Assembly (NCBI GenBank): GCA_030374805.1
Contig: JARGSG010000037.1
Location: 310,001 to 374,000, forward strand
Direction: 5' to 3'
DNA: 64,000 nucleotides
DNA from: Gracilaria gracilis
Taxonomy: Eukaryota; Rhodophyta; Florideophyceae; Gracilariales; Gracilariaceae
The notes under the pieces are model-generated. The model worked only from the letters and a program-made list of their open reading frames with translations. It was not told the DNA's origin and made no database searches. The position numbers and the translations under genes are program-made. Positions 40,518-49,930 of the stretch are shown one piece after another (the first letter of the stretch is position 1; each line of letters starts with the position of its first letter).

Positions 40518-41384
40518 ATGCGCAACACTTCCCGCCCGCTTCTTTTCACGGGTTCCATGCTGCCATCACTCACGTCCAACTCAACGCTCAAGACATTCAG
40601 AATCGCCGCTTCAACAGCACGTCGCGTGCGATATACCACCATGAGTGCAGAGTCGTCTTTGAATGCCACTGCTGCTTCTTCCAGCGTTGCGCAGGCGCTT
40701 CAGAACGTGCGCGATCGAATTAGACAACTGATTTGCGCACAGGATGAGCGCCATGTTGAATTGGTTGCCGTGTCCAAAACGAAACCTGCGGAGCTTCTGA
40801 AACAAGCTTACGACGTGAATCAGCGTCATTTTGGAGAGAATTACGTACAGGAGTTGGTTCAGAAGGCGGCGCAGATGCCACAAGACGTCAAATGGCACTT
40901 CATTGGTTCCTTGCAGTCAAACAAAGCGAAACATCTATTGACAGTTCCGAATCTGTTCGTGGTCGAAAGCGTTGACAGACAGAAGACGGCGTCTGCGCTG
41001 CAAAAAGCAGCAAAGAACATTGGCAGAACGGACAAGCTGAATGTCATGGTGCAAGTTAACACGTCCGGCGAGGATTCCAAGTCGGGGTGCCAACCTGGGC
41101 AGACGGCTGAGCTGGCCGCGTTCGTGGTGGAGCAATGCGACGCGTTGAATCTGATGGGCATTATGACGATTGGCGCGTTCGATGCTTCGGACGAACCGGA
41201 GGCGTTTCGAGTGCTTGCTGCCGAGCGCGACTCGGTGGCTGAGAGGTTGAAATGCGACGAGAACGATTTGAAACTGTCGATGGGAATGAGCGCCGATTTC
41301 GAAGCTGCCATCAAAATGGGAAGCGATTCTGTGAGAGTAGGAAGCACAATCTTTGGAGAAAGAGAATACGCGAACAAACAGTAA
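40518..41384 (+). CDS. PLPBP: Pyridoxal phosphate homeostasis protein (YggS/PROSC family)
   Basis: 288 residues from the first ATG. It binds pyridoxal 5'-phosphate and buffers its free pool; no enzymatic reaction is established for the family. AVSKTKP holds the PLP-binding lysine (K87). HFGENYVQEL, WHFIGSLQSNK, VQVNTSGEDSKSG, LNLMGIMTIG, LSMGMSADFEAAI and VRVGSTIFG follow in family order on a single alanine-racemase-like barrel. Residues 1-41 are basic and Ser/Thr-rich, suggesting a mitochondrial or plastid targeting peptide; Met42 (MSAESS) could start a cytosolic form of about 247 residues, near the usual family length. It is tail-to-tail with Sec61 beta, 43 bp apart. Confidence 0.93.
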   Translation: MRNTSRPLLFTGSMLPSLTSNSTLKTFRIAASTARRVRYTTMSAESSLNATAASSSVAQALQNVRDRIRQLICAQDERHVELVAVSKTKPAELLKQAYDVNQRHFGENYVQELVQKAAQMPQDVKWHFIGSLQSNKAKHLLTVPNLFVVESVDRQKTASALQKAAKNIGRTDKLNVMVQVNTSGEDSKSGCQPGQTAELAAFVVEQCDALNLMGIMTIGAFDASDEPEAFRVLAAERDSVAERLKCDENDLKLSMGMSADFEAAIKMGSDSVRVGSTIFGEREYANKQ

Positions 41385-41427
41385 ACAAGTTGCACAACAC
41401 AACGAAGATAGCAGTGATTTAATGAAG

Positions 41428-41676
41428 TTATTTGGATCCGATACGACCCCAAATGTGTAGCATGACGACGACGACCAAGTAGACGATAGAACTCATGACG
41501 ACGAAGAAGGGGCCAACCTTAAAACCTGGCGCGGAGTCATTGTATAGACGCACGGAAAATGCTCCGGAGGAGCCGCCTTGTCGACCGGGCGCCGGCGATT
41601 GAGTGTGGCCTCTTGCGGAAGAGGTGCCCGCTGTACGCTTGCGAAGCCCGGCTGCTGATGGGCCTGTTCCACTCAT
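41428..41676 (-). CDS. SEC61B: Protein transport protein Sec61 subunit beta
   Basis: 82 residues from the ATG at 41674-41676 (MSGTGPSAAGLRKRTAG). Tail-anchored subunit of the ER protein-conducting channel. The N-terminal half is Ser/Gly/Arg-rich and cytosolic; FSVRLYNDSAPGFKVGP is the conserved stretch before the single membrane segment VVMSSIVYLVVVVMLHIWG near the C-terminus. The open frame extends upstream to 41832, but the added residues are unlike the family, so the shorter start is chosen; its length matches known Sec61 beta proteins. Confidence 0.9.
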   Translation of the reverse strand: MSGTGPSAAGLRKRTAGTSSARGHTQSPAPGRQGGSSGAFSVRLYNDSAPGFKVGPFFVVMSSIVYLVVVVMLHIWGRIGSK

Positions 41677-43215
41677 TGCTTTTCGGTGGAGGTGAGGTTG
41701 CGCGCGACGGAGAAGTGGTACCCACGGTAGTGGATGAAGGCAGTGGGTTGATCGGATTGGCGGGGGAGAGGGACGGTGGGGCGATTGTTGCTTTTTGTAG
41801 TTTGATGAATTTTGTGCCACGTGTGCGTGCATTGAGTGCCGATGGTGGAGTCAATCAACATAACTGGTGTTGCAATTGGAAACGCGGTAAGTCAATTAGC
41901 CAGAAGTGCTGTCAATTGAAAAAGCAGGTCTTCGCCTTTACTATTTTGTGCAGCCGGCAAGAACGCGAGGAAATAGCCCCTACTACGTGTAGAGATAAGG
42001 GTTAGCGTTTACCTGTAGCTAGATATGGTATTTATATTCAGGGCGTTCGGAAGGCGTTTCGCTGACAAGTCACGCGCAACGGCGTTGGTTGGCAAATAGG
42101 AATACTGTTCGATTTCGTTGTAGATAACCCTTCTATTTTGAAAAGTGGCGGTCTCAAAGGAAGGCAAGCCACGTTGATCCGATGATCGTGGTATGATAGA
42201 TGGATACAGAGTGTTAACCATGGCCTTAAAGTTAGCGTTCGTTAGAGCTATGTACCCTTGCAGTTGCACTGTGTGCAGCGATAATAAAAAACGCAAATGC
42301 ATACAAAAATCGATCCCGTTGAGAAGTGCAGGCTGACGCTTTTGCTTTCGGACCGATGGAAATGGGCAATGGAAATGGGCATTCGCGGCGGGAGCCGTTT
42401 CCCTCGGTCAAGTGTCTCGCCTTGAGACAAAGAATGTAGCTAGGTGCACCGCTCCATAATATGCTCGAACCAAGCGGTTCGAACGACTGGACTGGGAATT
42501 AGTGCGAAATGTTCGTTCATTTGCTAAACGCGGCGCGGTTGAATTGGCGCTCGGAAGTGCGCACTCGCTGAGCGGCGTGACTGAATGTGAGCTTTGTAAG
42601 TGCATGTAAGGATGTTGTTTTCATTGATTGCGCCAATTCAGACGTTGTGTATCGTGAGTGTGGTGTTGCAGGAGATGCTTGAGCCTTAGCAAAGTGCTCA
42701 CGACAGAAACTCCTTTGGAGCAGAACAAAAACGCTAGCATCCCACAAATACTTTTGTTCAGCATGCTGCCACATGCTTCGAAACTTCCACTGTTGCCAAT
42801 ATCAACGAGACCAGCTTGTGAGCCATTTGTTTTCTCTGTGCGTGGAATGGGTCACGACTCAACAATAGACGGCGAAACAAGTACACGTATGGTTGCGATT
42901 TAACTGTGTCCTCGTTGTGACAGTCACATGTCTGGAAGAATGGCAAGCGTGCTGGTCCATTGAGCTCTTGAACCTAACGACTGCTCCGCCGCCATGTCTC
43001 GTTCTCGGCCGCGCGACATCATGTATGTGATATTTGGCATTGGTATCCATATGGCGTCCATCTGTGTATGTGTTGTCTTTGGCGTGAACGACGCTCGTCA
43101 TGAATGTGACAAGCGACAAGAAACTGGTGTGTGGAACTGCAGAACAAGCGCGCAGCGCAGGGACTGAAGCAGCACAAAAATTAATTGAATTGCGGAGCGT
43201 GACGCGTAAGCGCAG
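41677..43215. other. Intergenic stretch without supported gene
   Basis: About 1.5 kb from the Sec61 beta start to the end of the glycosyltransferase gene. Short frames on both strands show no recognisable domain; the left end must carry the Sec61 beta promoter. Confidence 0.5.
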
Positions 43216-45087
43216 TCACCACTGAACGAACGAGTTGAGAAATCTCCACCGGTACTTGGAGTACTTTCTGCGGAACCATCGCTCCGAACAATGCACCGTG
43301 GCGCTCGAAACAGCCACACTCTTCACCTGTTTCACTTTCAACAGCTGAGCAACCTGCTCGCAAAACGGCCCCGCGTACCGCTTCACCTCCTCCTCCCGTT
43401 CCGACGGCGGATCAACGGCGTAGTGATACCCGTGACGAATCCCGCTGTTCACCAGCTTCACCCTAGCGTTAGCCCGCCATAGCCGCAGCGAAAACTCCGC
43501 CTCCGAGAACGGACCATAGTCTCTCCAGCCCGTTTCCTTCAGAAACTGTGTGCGCGCTAGTAGAAATCCGCTTGTTCCGCTCACCGTTCGTTGCCGCTCC
43601 GCCCAGATATTCCATGACGTTTCTACCTGCTCGAATGCCACTTCGCTATTGTTCTGTGCAATTGTGTGTCCGTTCGGAAATAGACCTTGGTCAGAATGTA
43701 AGCGATTGTGATTGAACACAAGGAAGCCGGATGTTACGTCTGCTTCATCATTCCATACGGGGCGTAGCATTCGCGCTATCATTGTTTCCCACGACATTTT
43801 CTGCTCCACGCTTAGAACACACAAAAATGGCGAAACCGTATTCGAAACCAGCTCATTCAGTACAACAGATCTAGCCGTTTCCCTCAACCACAACACCTTC
43901 ACATTATCATCGCTTCTTGCGAACATGAATCGCTTCATGGCGGAATCCGAACTTGAAGTATCACCAATAATCACCTCGTTGTTTGGAAAAGCAGCGCGAA
44001 TGCTTTCATAAACGTCTATGAACGCTCTTGTTTTGTTTGAGAAATCCACCTCAATCAAGAACGCCACTTGTCGCACATCGACATCATCCCCCTCAGAAAC
44101 TTCATGACAGCGATGATTATTCCTGGTACACTCCTCCAACTTGTTTTTGCCCTTTCGCTTGTGAGAAATGTAGTCAAAGGGCTGCAAATAGCAATGTGGG
44201 CGATACGCCCAAAGATCTAAACCCATCGAAGCTCGATGTGTAGCAAAAGCTATCAACCAACCTCCTATCATGATATCTTCGATTGGACTGTATCTCAGCA
44301 GTTTGTTCACTTTGTTTAACGCTTTTAGTGCCCCACGGGATACGACGTAACCAGCTCCCTGCATGTACGGCGGGTGCATAACGCTGCCTTTTTCGATGTG
44401 CTGTCGAGGATTGTGTAGCACGTCAGTTAGACCTGGGTCGTACCATTTGTGGGTTGGGTCAGGCTTTAGAAAGTTAGTAGACTCTGAGCGTCCCACATGT
44501 ACAATTCCGGCAGGGTCAAAGTTGCTGAGTAATCGAAGCACGCGCGTAAAACAGACAAACGAATCGGAGTCCGTCTTGAGCACCCAGTTGAAGTCATAGT
44601 AAGAAAGCGCATGGGTGATACCCAGTTTCACCTTTTCTGACAAGGAGAGATAATCATCCGGTCGAACCATGGGAACATGTAACGTGTCGCACGAGTCGTT
44701 GTTGCGTACAAGTTGGGCATGAGGACGTTCCGAACGAATCACAGCAACGCAACACACAATGGTGGAAAGGTTCGATGAGATTGTAGAATACCACGTACGA
44801 ATTGTACCGGCTTGTATCTCGGCGGGCGAGACGGGAATCATGGCGAGTAAATGGCATTGCTCTCGTGTCCATGTCGATGTGACGGCGGATATTAGTGGTC
44901 CACTTAGAGATCGAGAAGAAAGCTGAATGATATCAACCTCGTATATGACGGTGAGTAGAATCGATAACAATACTAGAAACAGCGCTAATCTAGTACGGAA
45001 CTGTTTCGAGGTGTGCCGTGCCTTCATATTGGAATCGATGCTTGAGGATGGATAAGCTCTTCTTGTTCGTTGTGCGATGCACAGCAT
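43216..45087 (-). CDS. GT31-family glycosyltransferase with a second GT-like half
   Basis: 623 residues, a type II membrane protein probably in the Golgi: short basic N-terminus, one membrane segment at about 34-49, then lumenal domains. Residues about 75-300 match family GT31 (beta-1,3-galactosyltransferase/chondroitin synthase type): LKTDSDSFV has the DxD metal site at 173-175, PPYMQGAGYVVSR is at 239-251, and SPIEDIMIGG holds the acidic ED at 270-271. From about 335 a second region (VAFLIEVDFSNKTRAF, NNEVIIGDTSSSD, VTSGFLV, TSGFLLARTQFL) resembles a GT-A fold of the GT12/GT2 kind. Its expected acidic cluster reads LSVEQKM, so it may be inactive. The two-part layout recalls chondroitin synthases. 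The acceptor is unknown; a sulfated galactan is a guess. A TATATA is about 80 bp upstream. Confidence 0.8.
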   Translation of the reverse strand: MLCIAQRTRRAYPSSSIDSNMKARHTSKQFRTRLALFLVLLSILLTVIYEVDIIQLSSRSLSGPLISAVTSTWTREQCHLLAMIPVSPAEIQAGTIRTWYSTISSNLSTIVCCVAVIRSERPHAQLVRNNDSCDTLHVPMVRPDDYLSLSEKVKLGITHALSYYDFNWVLKTDSDSFVCFTRVLRLLSNFDPAGIVHVGRSESTNFLKPDPTHKWYDPGLTDVLHNPRQHIEKGSVMHPPYMQGAGYVVSRGALKALNKVNKLLRYSPIEDIMIGGWLIAFATHRASMGLDLWAYRPHCYLQPFDYISHKRKGKNKLEECTRNNHRCHEVSEGDDVDVRQVAFLIEVDFSNKTRAFIDVYESIRAAFPNNEVIIGDTSSSDSAMKRFMFARSDDNVKVLWLRETARSVVLNELVSNTVSPFLCVLSVEQKMSWETMIARMLRPVWNDEADVTSGFLVFNHNRLHSDQGLFPNGHTIAQNNSEVAFEQVETSWNIWAERQRTVSGTSGFLLARTQFLKETGWRDYGPFSEAEFSLRLWRANARVKLVNSGIRHGYHYAVDPPSEREEEVKRYAGPFCEQVAQLLKVKQVKSVAVSSATVHCSERWFRRKYSKYRWRFLNSFVQW

Positions 45088-46321
45088 TAGTTCAGAGGAT
45101 GAAATAACGGGCGAGTTGCACCGTTCGATGGTTGGGAATGAGCTTAAGGTCGACGGCGATACTAGTATATAATTTGGATGACGTGCTTGGCGGTTTTTGG
45201 CTTAGACTGCGACAAGCTTACGGTGCAGGATGAAAGTGTCTGCGTGTAGCTGCCTTTCCTAGCAAGCGAGACGCGTTCCGTTTTTGTCAGACAGATTGCC
45301 AAGGTTCATTGAGCTCAAACTGGAGCTGTTGCACGGAAAGCTTGACATGGCACAAAAGTAGAAGCAGGAATGTGTGACTGTACTGTACATGTAGCCATTT
45401 TCGGCCATCTGCAGACAATTGGCTGGGTGGCTTGGCACACGCCACCCAGGCAGCCCCACGACCCGGCAGAGGAACTGGAACTGATCTGGTAGCGGTGACC
45501 GCTGTACTGTACTGTAGGCTTCTAAAACAGTCTGTAGCTCTACCCTGTAACTTTACTGTACTCTACTGCAGTAGCTAGCTAGAAGTTAGCGCTCGTATGT
45601 AGATAATGTAGCACAACCGATTGGACATGAATATACCATTGACGCTGTAGTTCTCTGCCCTCTCAGTAAACGAGGGGCGTCCAACTTCAACTTGGGGCGA
45701 CGCACTGACGTCTTTTGGGACGGAAAGACATGATCACAAAGCGGGGATACAGAGCTGGCCCATTGCTAGTGCAATTTCGAGGCTAGCATTGTTATTCGAC
45801 GACGGTTTCCTCGGGACCAAAGGGCAACTGTTGGGAAACATGGATGGAATTGGAAACAAAGACGGAGTAATAAGCCACCAAGGGTATATATATCTAAGGT
45901 TAACCTTCGAAAAAAAAACCTTGAAGGTTGGCGCAATAAAGATCGGCGAGCACGTCATAGCCGCGAGCGGTGACGTCATGGGCGGTAAGCGCGGCGTAAG
46001 CGTCGCTGCGCCGACGGCGGTTTGCACGCCGCCCGTCACGCACACGCGACGTACACGCGTCGAGCGCTCTCCGTGCGCGGCGCTCAGTGCGCGGCGCTCA
46101 GCGCGCTGACGCGCGGACAACTTTGCATCGGCGCCTGTGCGCCGCTGCTTACCGTTCCCCGCTCGCCGCGATTCAAACGGCGTTAGATAAAGCGCGCCGT
46201 CATCGCCTCTGCTTCCGCGCTGACCTTCATCTTCAACCGCCCCGCCTCAATCTCGCCAGTTTCGTCGCCGCTCCTCAGCGTCCTCCTTCACGTTTGGCGC
46301 CCCTTTTTTTGTACGGACGAT
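45088..46321. other. Divergent intergenic region, GC-rich at right
   Basis: Between the glycosyltransferase start and the unknown membrane-anchored protein. It holds a TATATA about 80 bp before the glycosyltransferase start and another TATATATA near 45885. From 45960 to 46270 it is unusually GC-rich and CpG-rich, with TGCGCGGCGCTCAG in direct repeat near 46075-46100. No supported gene. Confidence 0.5.
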
Positions 46322-47536
46322 ATGCATCAGGAGCACTCGCGACGAAGCATGGTTCTTTCGCCTTTGAAGGCGTGCTATCCTTCGCTGCAGAGCCCCTGTT
46401 TGTCTGTTTCGGCTGTGTTGGTGTTCGTTGCCATCTGTGCGTTTCATGTTCATCGCCTGGCTGCTTCCGACCCCATTTCGTTGCAAACAGGCCTTCACAA
46501 GTTGGTTCTACCAGGCAGTCTGCACGCTTCTGATCCGCCACTCGCTTCTCCGGTTGATGCCACCACCGTAGTGCATCATGCGCGCGCATATGGGGCTTTT
46601 CCTTTCTCTTCCCATTCGCATGACTCTCTTTTGTATCCTATCTTGCAAGCGTCACAACAGCATTCACTTCCTCCTACCTTGTTTCACGATCGTTCTCCAC
46701 GCGCCCTTATGCGCACGTCTGATCGGTTGTATCCAGTGGAATCACATTCTACTCAAACCAGTTTTCCCTTCGAGACCACGCGTGCCAACTACGTCAGTGA
46801 CGACCAAACTCGCGCCCCTCATAGCCTTCACGCAATTAGCGATTCACTGCACAGCGCGATGTCGCCTTCTCAACACATTGAAACGCTTCAGCCAGTGGAA
46901 CAAGAAGCTCCACGACGTCATCCAGTAATCGAAGCTTTCCACTCCATCATAGGCTCATCTCCACAATCCAAAACTCTCGATACTGGAAACCGTCTCCATA
47001 CATCACAATCTGCTGTTGCACTAACTGACCGCTCTGAAAAGCCTGCTAGTGTGCGTGCAACCGACTTGGTCGCTTCAGACCATGATACCCGCGCTGTGCT
47101 AGTGCCCAAGAGAGAAACTGTTGCCGAAATGGAGTCCGACAAGACAATCAATTTCTCTGAGGATGAGCAGATGCAGCAAGATGCGTCTAGTTCCACTTTG
47201 GAGACGCACACGGATGAAGCTGTACCTATAGTCAGGGAGGCCGATGCAGTCGGTTCGTCAGGAATAGAAACCGAGGCGAAACTGGAAGTCCCTTCTATTT
47301 CCTCGGAGGGGAAACGCGACGGACAAGTGCACGATGCTCCTAACAGAAAAGGCCTTTTGAATTTATTTTGGGGTTCTTCTCGATCAAAGGAAGATGTTGG
47401 CAATGTCGGAGAGGGGCAAGGGATCACCATGGATTCTGCCGTCAAGAAAGATGAGGTCAAAGTATCTATAGAAGACACCAACATTCTTGCTGCTGAGAAG
47501 AACATGGAGAAAGACAACGAAGTTGAAACGTCCTAA
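46322..47536 (+). CDS. Unknown membrane-anchored or secreted protein
   Basis: 404 residues, not recognised. A hydrophobic segment at about 28-42 (SVSAVLVFVAICAFH) after a short basic N-terminus would act as signal peptide or type II anchor; Met10 is an alternative start. The remainder is polar, Ser/His-rich first (to about 230) and then acidic, with no Cys pair or evident domain. It ends with a Lys/Glu-rich tail. It sits alone, downstream of a GC-rich promoter-like region. It is probably a real gene because the frame is long and hydrophobicity is limited to one N-terminal segment. Confidence 0.6.
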   Translation: MHQEHSRRSMVLSPLKACYPSLQSPCLSVSAVLVFVAICAFHVHRLAASDPISLQTGLHKLVLPGSLHASDPPLASPVDATTVVHHARAYGAFPFSSHSHDSLLYPILQASQQHSLPPTLFHDRSPRALMRTSDRLYPVESHSTQTSFPFETTRANYVSDDQTRAPHSLHAISDSLHSAMSPSQHIETLQPVEQEAPRRHPVIEAFHSIIGSSPQSKTLDTGNRLHTSQSAVALTDRSEKPASVRATDLVASDHDTRAVLVPKRETVAEMESDKTINFSEDEQMQQDASSSTLETHTDEAVPIVREADAVGSSGIETEAKLEVPSISSEGKRDGQVHDAPNRKGLLNLFWGSSRSKEDVGNVGEGQGITMDSAVKKDEVKVSIEDTNILAAEKNMEKDNEVETS

Positions 47537-48378
47537 ACACGACGATGGTTGCTACTATGTGGAGAAGTAGCACCGATTGAAACCGATCATGCTTTTTATA
47601 TGGGAGATGCTAGCCTGCACTCGTTTGTGATCATGTAACTGAAAATTTGCGTATCAAGTCGAGGAAGTTGCTATGCTGTGAATTCATTTGATGAGAACGA
47701 TTACTTCGCCAGATCATGCAGCTGTTAGAAATACCACGATTGAGAGCGAAGTTGTTGCAAAAGAGTGACCAGCTTTCAAAGAGGTGTCCTCAGCTATTCT
47801 GAGTCGTCAAGTCGTCAAGAAGTTATCGGAGGCGCATGAGACAAAGTCATTCTTTCAAGTGGCAACAAGTTCCAGGTGCAACTCATATTGACACAGCGAC
47901 GTATATGGAGGTTTGGCTCGATTGACCTCTTTGAATTCGCTGTGATGAGGCGGCGCGGCGAAATGAAACCGTGAGCTGCCTTCATCTTTGCCATTCCATT
48001 AGGACACGTGGTTCACAAGTTAAGATTTGTTTCTCTAGTACTTGCATTGTGGCGCAAGGTGGTAGTATGGATCTAGTCAACCCCGGCTTGTACAGACTTC
48101 TTTGCCAGGGCTTTGTCCTTTTTGAGCTCAGAGAGCATCATTTTTTGTATATACCCTCATATCTAAAGACTCTACTACCATGATTCTGTACAGTTCTCAC
48201 GATGAGACGTTGATTACTTGCCATTGGATAGCTGAAGTGGAAGACTCTACACCAGGTGATCCTCTTCCGCAGATATATTCCAGTTTGCCTTCATGACAAG
48301 TATTGTACTGTAGATCTGTTAACTTTAAAGTTTACGTGGGGAAGTGGGCAAACCAAGAGGGTTAGATATATATACAGG
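47537..48378. other. Intergenic stretch without supported gene
   Basis: The 3' flank of the previous gene. No gene or repeat identified. Confidence 0.5.
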
Positions 48379-48398
48379 CTTTATCACCCAGGTCGAGT

Positions 48399-48470
48399 AC
48401 TGATATCGTACCGGTCCATTGATATCAGTACGATATCGTTCGGACCACATGATATCAGTACGATATCAGT
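48399..48470. repeat. GATATC direct and inverted repeat cluster
   Basis: TGATATCAGTACGATATC occurs twice, at about 48420 and 48450 (period 30), and an inverted copy TACTGATATCGTA starts at about 48399. GGTCC and GGACC bracket the units. It could be a regulatory cluster or the relic of a small transposon. Confidence 0.6.
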
Positions 48471-48628
48471 TTGGCCCAGCATAAACGCAATTATGGGCAT
48501 TTTAAAAAATTAAAATTTTTTGAAGAGATGTCACCAGCCGGACCTGTCATACAAAGTTCACATCGCGCTTTCCTACCACTCAATTGCGTTTCGGTCCTTC
48601 TGTGCCTTCCAAGCTGAGTGATAAGCCC

Positions 48629-48753
48629 GTTATGTTGGAAATCACGTGATGATATCGGGTCACTCGACAGAAAAATTGGTCCCTCGTCTTCGACTCGGGC
48701 CCGAATTTTTCTGTCTCGTGCCCCGGATATCATCACTCGATTTTCAACATAAC
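48629..48753. mobile_element. Foldback or MITE-like inverted repeat
   Basis: A 125-bp hairpin: the left arm begins GTTATGTTGGAAATC and the right arm ends GATTTTCAACATAAC. About 55 bp of each arm pair with few mismatches (including TGATGATATC/GATATCATCA and GACAGAAAAATT/AATTTTTCTGTC), around a loop of about 15-20 nt. No flanking duplication could be fixed. Small foldback elements and hairpin RNA precursors both look like this. Confidence 0.65.
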
Positions 48754-49089
48754 TCCTACGTAACTTACAGCACACGGGTTCTGTTCTGGACTGCACGCAT
48801 TGCCAGTCAAAATGAATGGGATTTCCCATTTTTGGGATCCAAGACGGAGTTCGGATTCGCGACCAACCGATAGCACATTGGTTGATCATCGACATCTCAT
48901 CGTGATCATCGACCGGAAGTTACCGCACTCCTTCGGTGGCGGAACTAGTCCTGGGAAAGGCTCTGGGGTTGAAACTGAAGAACAATAGTGGTGCACAAGC
49001 CCTGGTGGATTGGAGAGCACTGGATCTCTCTTCAATCACGAGCAGCGGTTCCCACCTGGTGAGATTCCTGTGTCTGAAAACCGTGGACC

Positions 49090-49560
49090 ATGCCTAAATT
49101 CAGCCTCCAGATATCTGCTCAACTGAACAACGTAACCTCTGTGAAACCACCAGACGAATATCCATGGCACCTCGTGTTGCAGTGCACCTCTTGTGGTGAA
49201 AAGACATCGAAGCCGGTGGTAGTATCCACCGCCGAGGAAGTTGAGGGCATTCGGAAAGGTGTCGTCAACCTAAAGTTGACGTGCAAGCTTTGCAGTCGGG
49301 TGAACGATGTGAAACTCCTTAAACAAGCCGCATATTTAGAAGAGAAGGCACCAGAATGGGGTGAAGTTCTTGCTTTTGAATGTAGAGGGTTACAACCAGT
49401 GGAATGGATTATCGCCGATGACGTTCCACTGGAGATCTTGGCATCCAGCGGCCCACTTGAAGATGGCTTCATTGAAGATGGAGAGTTTTACGGGTATGAC
49501 GAGAAGCTTGGCGACGAGGCGAACGTCACAGAATTGAAGAAGCGCTTCCAAAAAGTGTAG
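49090..49560 (+). CDS. CXXC zinc-binding protein (CZIB/DUF866 family)
   Basis: 156 residues, the usual length for this conserved eukaryotic family (UPF0587/C1orf123). The role is unresolved; structures of relatives show a beta-sandwich with one zinc. Two CxxC pairs are present: C32-x-x-C35 (QCTSCGE) and C65-x-x-C68 (CKLC). The N-terminal LQISAQLNNVTSVKP and the WHLVLQC and FECRGLQPVEW blocks are typical of the family. No targeting signal, so probably cytosolic or nuclear. It is followed by a short gap and the 3' end of the NUMOD3 gene on the other strand. Confidence 0.9.
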   Translation: MPKFSLQISAQLNNVTSVKPPDEYPWHLVLQCTSCGEKTSKPVVVSTAEEVEGIRKGVVNLKLTCKLCSRVNDVKLLKQAAYLEEKAPEWGEVLAFECRGLQPVEWIIADDVPLEILASSGPLEDGFIEDGEFYGYDEKLGDEANVTELKKRFQKV

Positions 49561-49930
49561 ACGTTATATTGACACCACATTCATTTCAAAGCTCAGTGCA
49601 CTACAAAGATGGAATCATCTAATGCACGTGGATATAAAGCTTGGGGAGAGCTCTGCAGTCAACATTCAATGGTTTGATGTCTTGGCAAGCTGGGGAACAA
49701 ATCTAAGGTTAAAGGCTGTATCGAAGCTCTGCGAGCAAAATGAAGCGACCGCCGAACTCTGTGATAAGTTTTTCTCTTCTGGAAAGTTGTCCAGAACGGT
49801 AATCAGGGAATTACAAGCACTATATACCTACCCCTGCACAAGGGGTCCAGTCATCGGAGTTAGCTGTGCACCACAAGAGATTATCTACAAGGCTGTGTAG
49901 TTAACAACATGAGTGAAAATTATTCTTCGT
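49561..49930. other. Short intergenic stretch, doubtful 92-codon frame
   Basis: A plus-strand frame at 49622-49900 includes RLKAVSKLCEQNEATAELC but has no recognised domain and no clear promoter. It is most likely the overlapping 3' region of two convergent genes. Confidence 0.4.

Noticed and set aside
40859-41452. 197-codon minus-strand frame opposite the PLP homeostasis gene
   Set aside because: It is antisense to a gene with strong family motifs.
42420-42510. GGTTCGAAC-containing stretch suggestive of a tRNA T-arm
   Set aside because: No cloverleaf could be drawn around it; the acceptor and anticodon arms are missing. I found no convincing tRNA anywhere in the window.
46087-46533. 148-codon plus-strand frame overlapping the unknown membrane-anchored protein
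   Set aside because: It starts in the GC-rich upstream region and overlaps the longer frame with a clear signal anchor; no domain.
48491-48895. 134-codon minus-strand frame over the foldback element
   Set aside because: Its middle is the foldback hairpin; it has no domain and is open by chance.
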